This document shows, piece after piece, positions 62,017 to 64,000 of a DNA stretch of 64,000 nucleotides. The translations under genes were made by a program, and so were the position numbers. Source of the stretch: Anaeramoeba flamelloides (lineage: Eukaryota > Metamonada > Anaeramoebidae); contig JANTQA010000012.1 in assembly GCA_027625915.1 (NCBI GenBank), positions 16,702,501-16,766,500 of the forward strand, in the 5' to 3' direction. How positions within the stretch are numbered: position 1 is the first letter of the stretch; each line of letters starts with the position of its first letter. The notes beneath the pieces are model-generated. The model ran no database searches and was not told the DNA's origin. It saw nothing but the letters and a program-made list of their open reading frames with translations.

Positions 62017-62373
62017 TAAATATGAATAATGTAAAAAATAGAGTTTTTACAATTTTCGAGATAAATAAAGAGTTCCATACATTTATCTAAAATTTGGTAA
62101 TAGTAAACGAAACCCCCGTTTTGATTTTTGAGCTTGAAGGGATTTTCAATATAAAATCGTTTGGTAAATACCAATACTTTTTTTGAAAAATGTTTTTTTT
62201 CAAAAATTGAAAGATTAGTATTTACCAAACAATTTTTTGATTAAAATTATTATTAGTCTATTAAAATAATCAGATATCATATTTAGTATTACCAAAATTT
62301 GGGTTATTGCATGAAACTCTTTATTTATCTCGAAAATTGTAAAAACTTTATTTTTTACAGCATTCCATATTTA
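62017..62373. mobile_element. 357-bp palindromic MITE with ~85-base arms
   Basis: Left arm TAAATATGAATAATGTAAAA mirrors the right end ACAGCATTCCATATTTA. Arms continue through TTTTTACAATTTTCGAGATA and AATAAAGAGTT, and TTTGGTAATA. The centre carries a second hairpin, TTTGGTAAATACCAATA against TAGTATTTACCAAAC. TA dinucleotides at both ends suit a TA target site. Single copy seen in this window. Confidence 0.75.
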
Positions 62374-62933
62374 CACTTGTGTTGTTATTAACAATAAAAA
62401 AACCCAATAAACCAATGATAAATTTTTAAAGTGTTTATTTTAATTCAATTAAGACTGAATTTAATATATCATTTTTCTTGATTTGGATATTTAATTCATA
62501 ATGTTTTTTTTAATAATTTTTTTTTAAACACTTCATTTTTTTTTAATAATGTTTTTTTTTTGAATAAAATTTGAATGTGATTAAATTTTTTTAGTGACAA
62601 AATAATTTCGTTTTAAGAAACAACCAAAATTAAAAGATTTAAATTTTGATATACCAATTTTTTTTACAGTTATTTTTAAAAGCGTGTAAACACATTTTTA
62701 AGAAAATGTTTAGGGAGTGAATTAAAAGAAAAAAAATTGGTATATAATTTTTATCAAAAATATTTCATACAATACTTTAAAATTTTAATCAAAACTTTTC
62801 AAATTTTTAAAAATTAAAAAAATAATTTCAAAAAGTAAATGTTTATGAATAAAAACAATAAACACTTTTAAAAGTCCGTTCCAAAAATTCAAAATATAAT
62901 AATTCTTTATCTTTTGATAATCAATATATATAT

Positions 62934-62947
62934 ATATATATATATAT
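62934..62947 (+). repeat. Short AT dinucleotide repeat
   Basis: Seven AT units in A/T-rich DNA. A looser TATATG-type repeat lies at about 10575-10602. Confidence 0.85.
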
Positions 62948-64000
62948 TCATCATTTAAATATTGTAGAAAGATAACAAAATTAATAAATAAATCCAAATT
63001 TAAACAATAATTTTCCAAAGAAAGTGCGAGTATGAACACATTTTAAAGATGTTATTTCTTTTCTTAATACAATTTCCATCTACACTTAACTTATAAAAGT
63101 GTCATCCAATTTCTTGACACCTTCAAAATATAAAATTGTTTGAAAAAAACAAAAAAAAAAAAACAATCAAAAGATTAGTTAAATTAACCATTTTTTTCAC
63201 AAAGATTCAGTAAAATCAATTTCTTGTGGTCTTTCAATTTTTTTTAAGATTGTAAAGTTTTTATCAAAGCCTCAAAAAACCCAGTTACTTATCCTCTTTA
63301 ACATTTTTTAGAGAACTAGGATTTATTGTTAAGGTTTAAATGTTAAAAAAACACTTAACCTGTTCGTTAGAGAGAGAATTTCAAATTGATTAAATTTGTG
63401 TCTTCTAATTTAAAGAGTGTTTGGACATTAAAACTCTAGAAACAGTCATTAGAAGAATTTTAAACTTAATTTCGTTTTCTAATTTAATTTTTTAGAGAAC
63501 TTTTATTTGAAAAATTAAAATTTATTAAACAAATTACAAAAAAAAGTCCTTATTAAACAACATAAAATTTAAAGCTAAATCATATTATCCCTTAAATTTA
63601 GTTCAGATTTATTATGATTTAATTATAAGTAACATGTATCTTCTGAAATTTTTTTTGTTTCTTTATTGAAAATTTCTTTGTAAAAAATGATATTTTTTTT
63701 AAAAAAATCACATTTTTTACGATTATAAAAAGTTATTTTCTTTAATCAATGTATAATTATAAACTATTTTCCACTCCAAGTAGCCTGGTTGTAATGTGTG
63801 AATTATATCTGGTTCAATATTTGAATGGATATTAGAAGAAAAAATTAAATTTTGAAAATTTCAAAATTGAAATCATTTTTTCACACACTTTGCTTTTTTT
63901 TTTTTATTGATATATCAATATTTTACAATTTTTTTTTATTGTAAGTTCTATAGTCATAAAGTAAAAAACAGGTAATTTTAATGTTATTGAAAGTGTGGAA

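Larger units (their letters stand above)
59675..64000. other. Putative intron/intergenic region with transposon relics
   Basis: Holds TTAA elements S (60248-60426) and P copy 2 (60423-61548), the palindromic element at 62017-62373 and a short AT repeat at 62934-62947. No exon or gene could be supported through the right edge. Confidence 0.6.

Overview
The window is a stretch of nuclear DNA from a eukaryote with very high A+T, long homopolymer runs, GT-AG introns and large gene-poor gaps. Only six protein genes can be read with confidence, plus one 5S rRNA gene and the first exon of a seventh protein gene. All six end in TAA and the standard genetic code fits. The tandem RCC1 plus double-BTB gene, the CH/Ras-association gene, the intron style and the base composition point to a free-living amoeboid protist. 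Anaeramoeba (Metamonada) is my best guess and an amoebozoan the main alternative. This is inference; nothing in the window fixes the species.

Layout. 1-5654: intergenic, with four copies of a ~200-bp palindromic TA-flanked MITE. 5655-7642 (+): three-exon NAE1/ULA1, regulatory half of the NEDD8 E1. 7643-11834: intergenic. 11835-13661 (-): RCC1-repeat protein with two BTB domains. 15833-28545 (+): seven-exon P4-ATPase lipid flippase with a 5.9-kb and a 2.1-kb intron; the large intron carries a 1.2-kb TTAA element. 28546-33901: a nest of TTAA-flanked transposon relics lying one inside another. 33902-34591 (+): intronless three-unit polyubiquitin. 36382-~38475 (-): coiled-coil/Ras-association/tandem-CH actin-binding protein. 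38476-43809: intergenic, with a structured GC-richer island near 41.04-41.29 kb. 43810-52431 (+): three-exon Furry/Tao3/Mor2-type scaffold of 2639 residues. 52432-58691: intergenic repeats. 58692-58812 (+): 5S rRNA with a T7 terminator. 59542-59674 (+): first exon of an unidentified gene. From there to the end: more transposon relics.

The genes are ordinary cell-biology functions (neddylation, ubiquitin supply, lipid flipping, morphogenesis scaffold, actin binding) and do not form an operon or pathway. The most unusual content is in the repeats. Several families (TA-flanked palindromes, three TTAA-flanked families, a 572-bp terminal-inverted-repeat element, nested hairpin modules) occur as pairs tens of kb apart, often inverted. 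Some pairs act as filled and empty sites for each other, so target-site duplications can be read directly.
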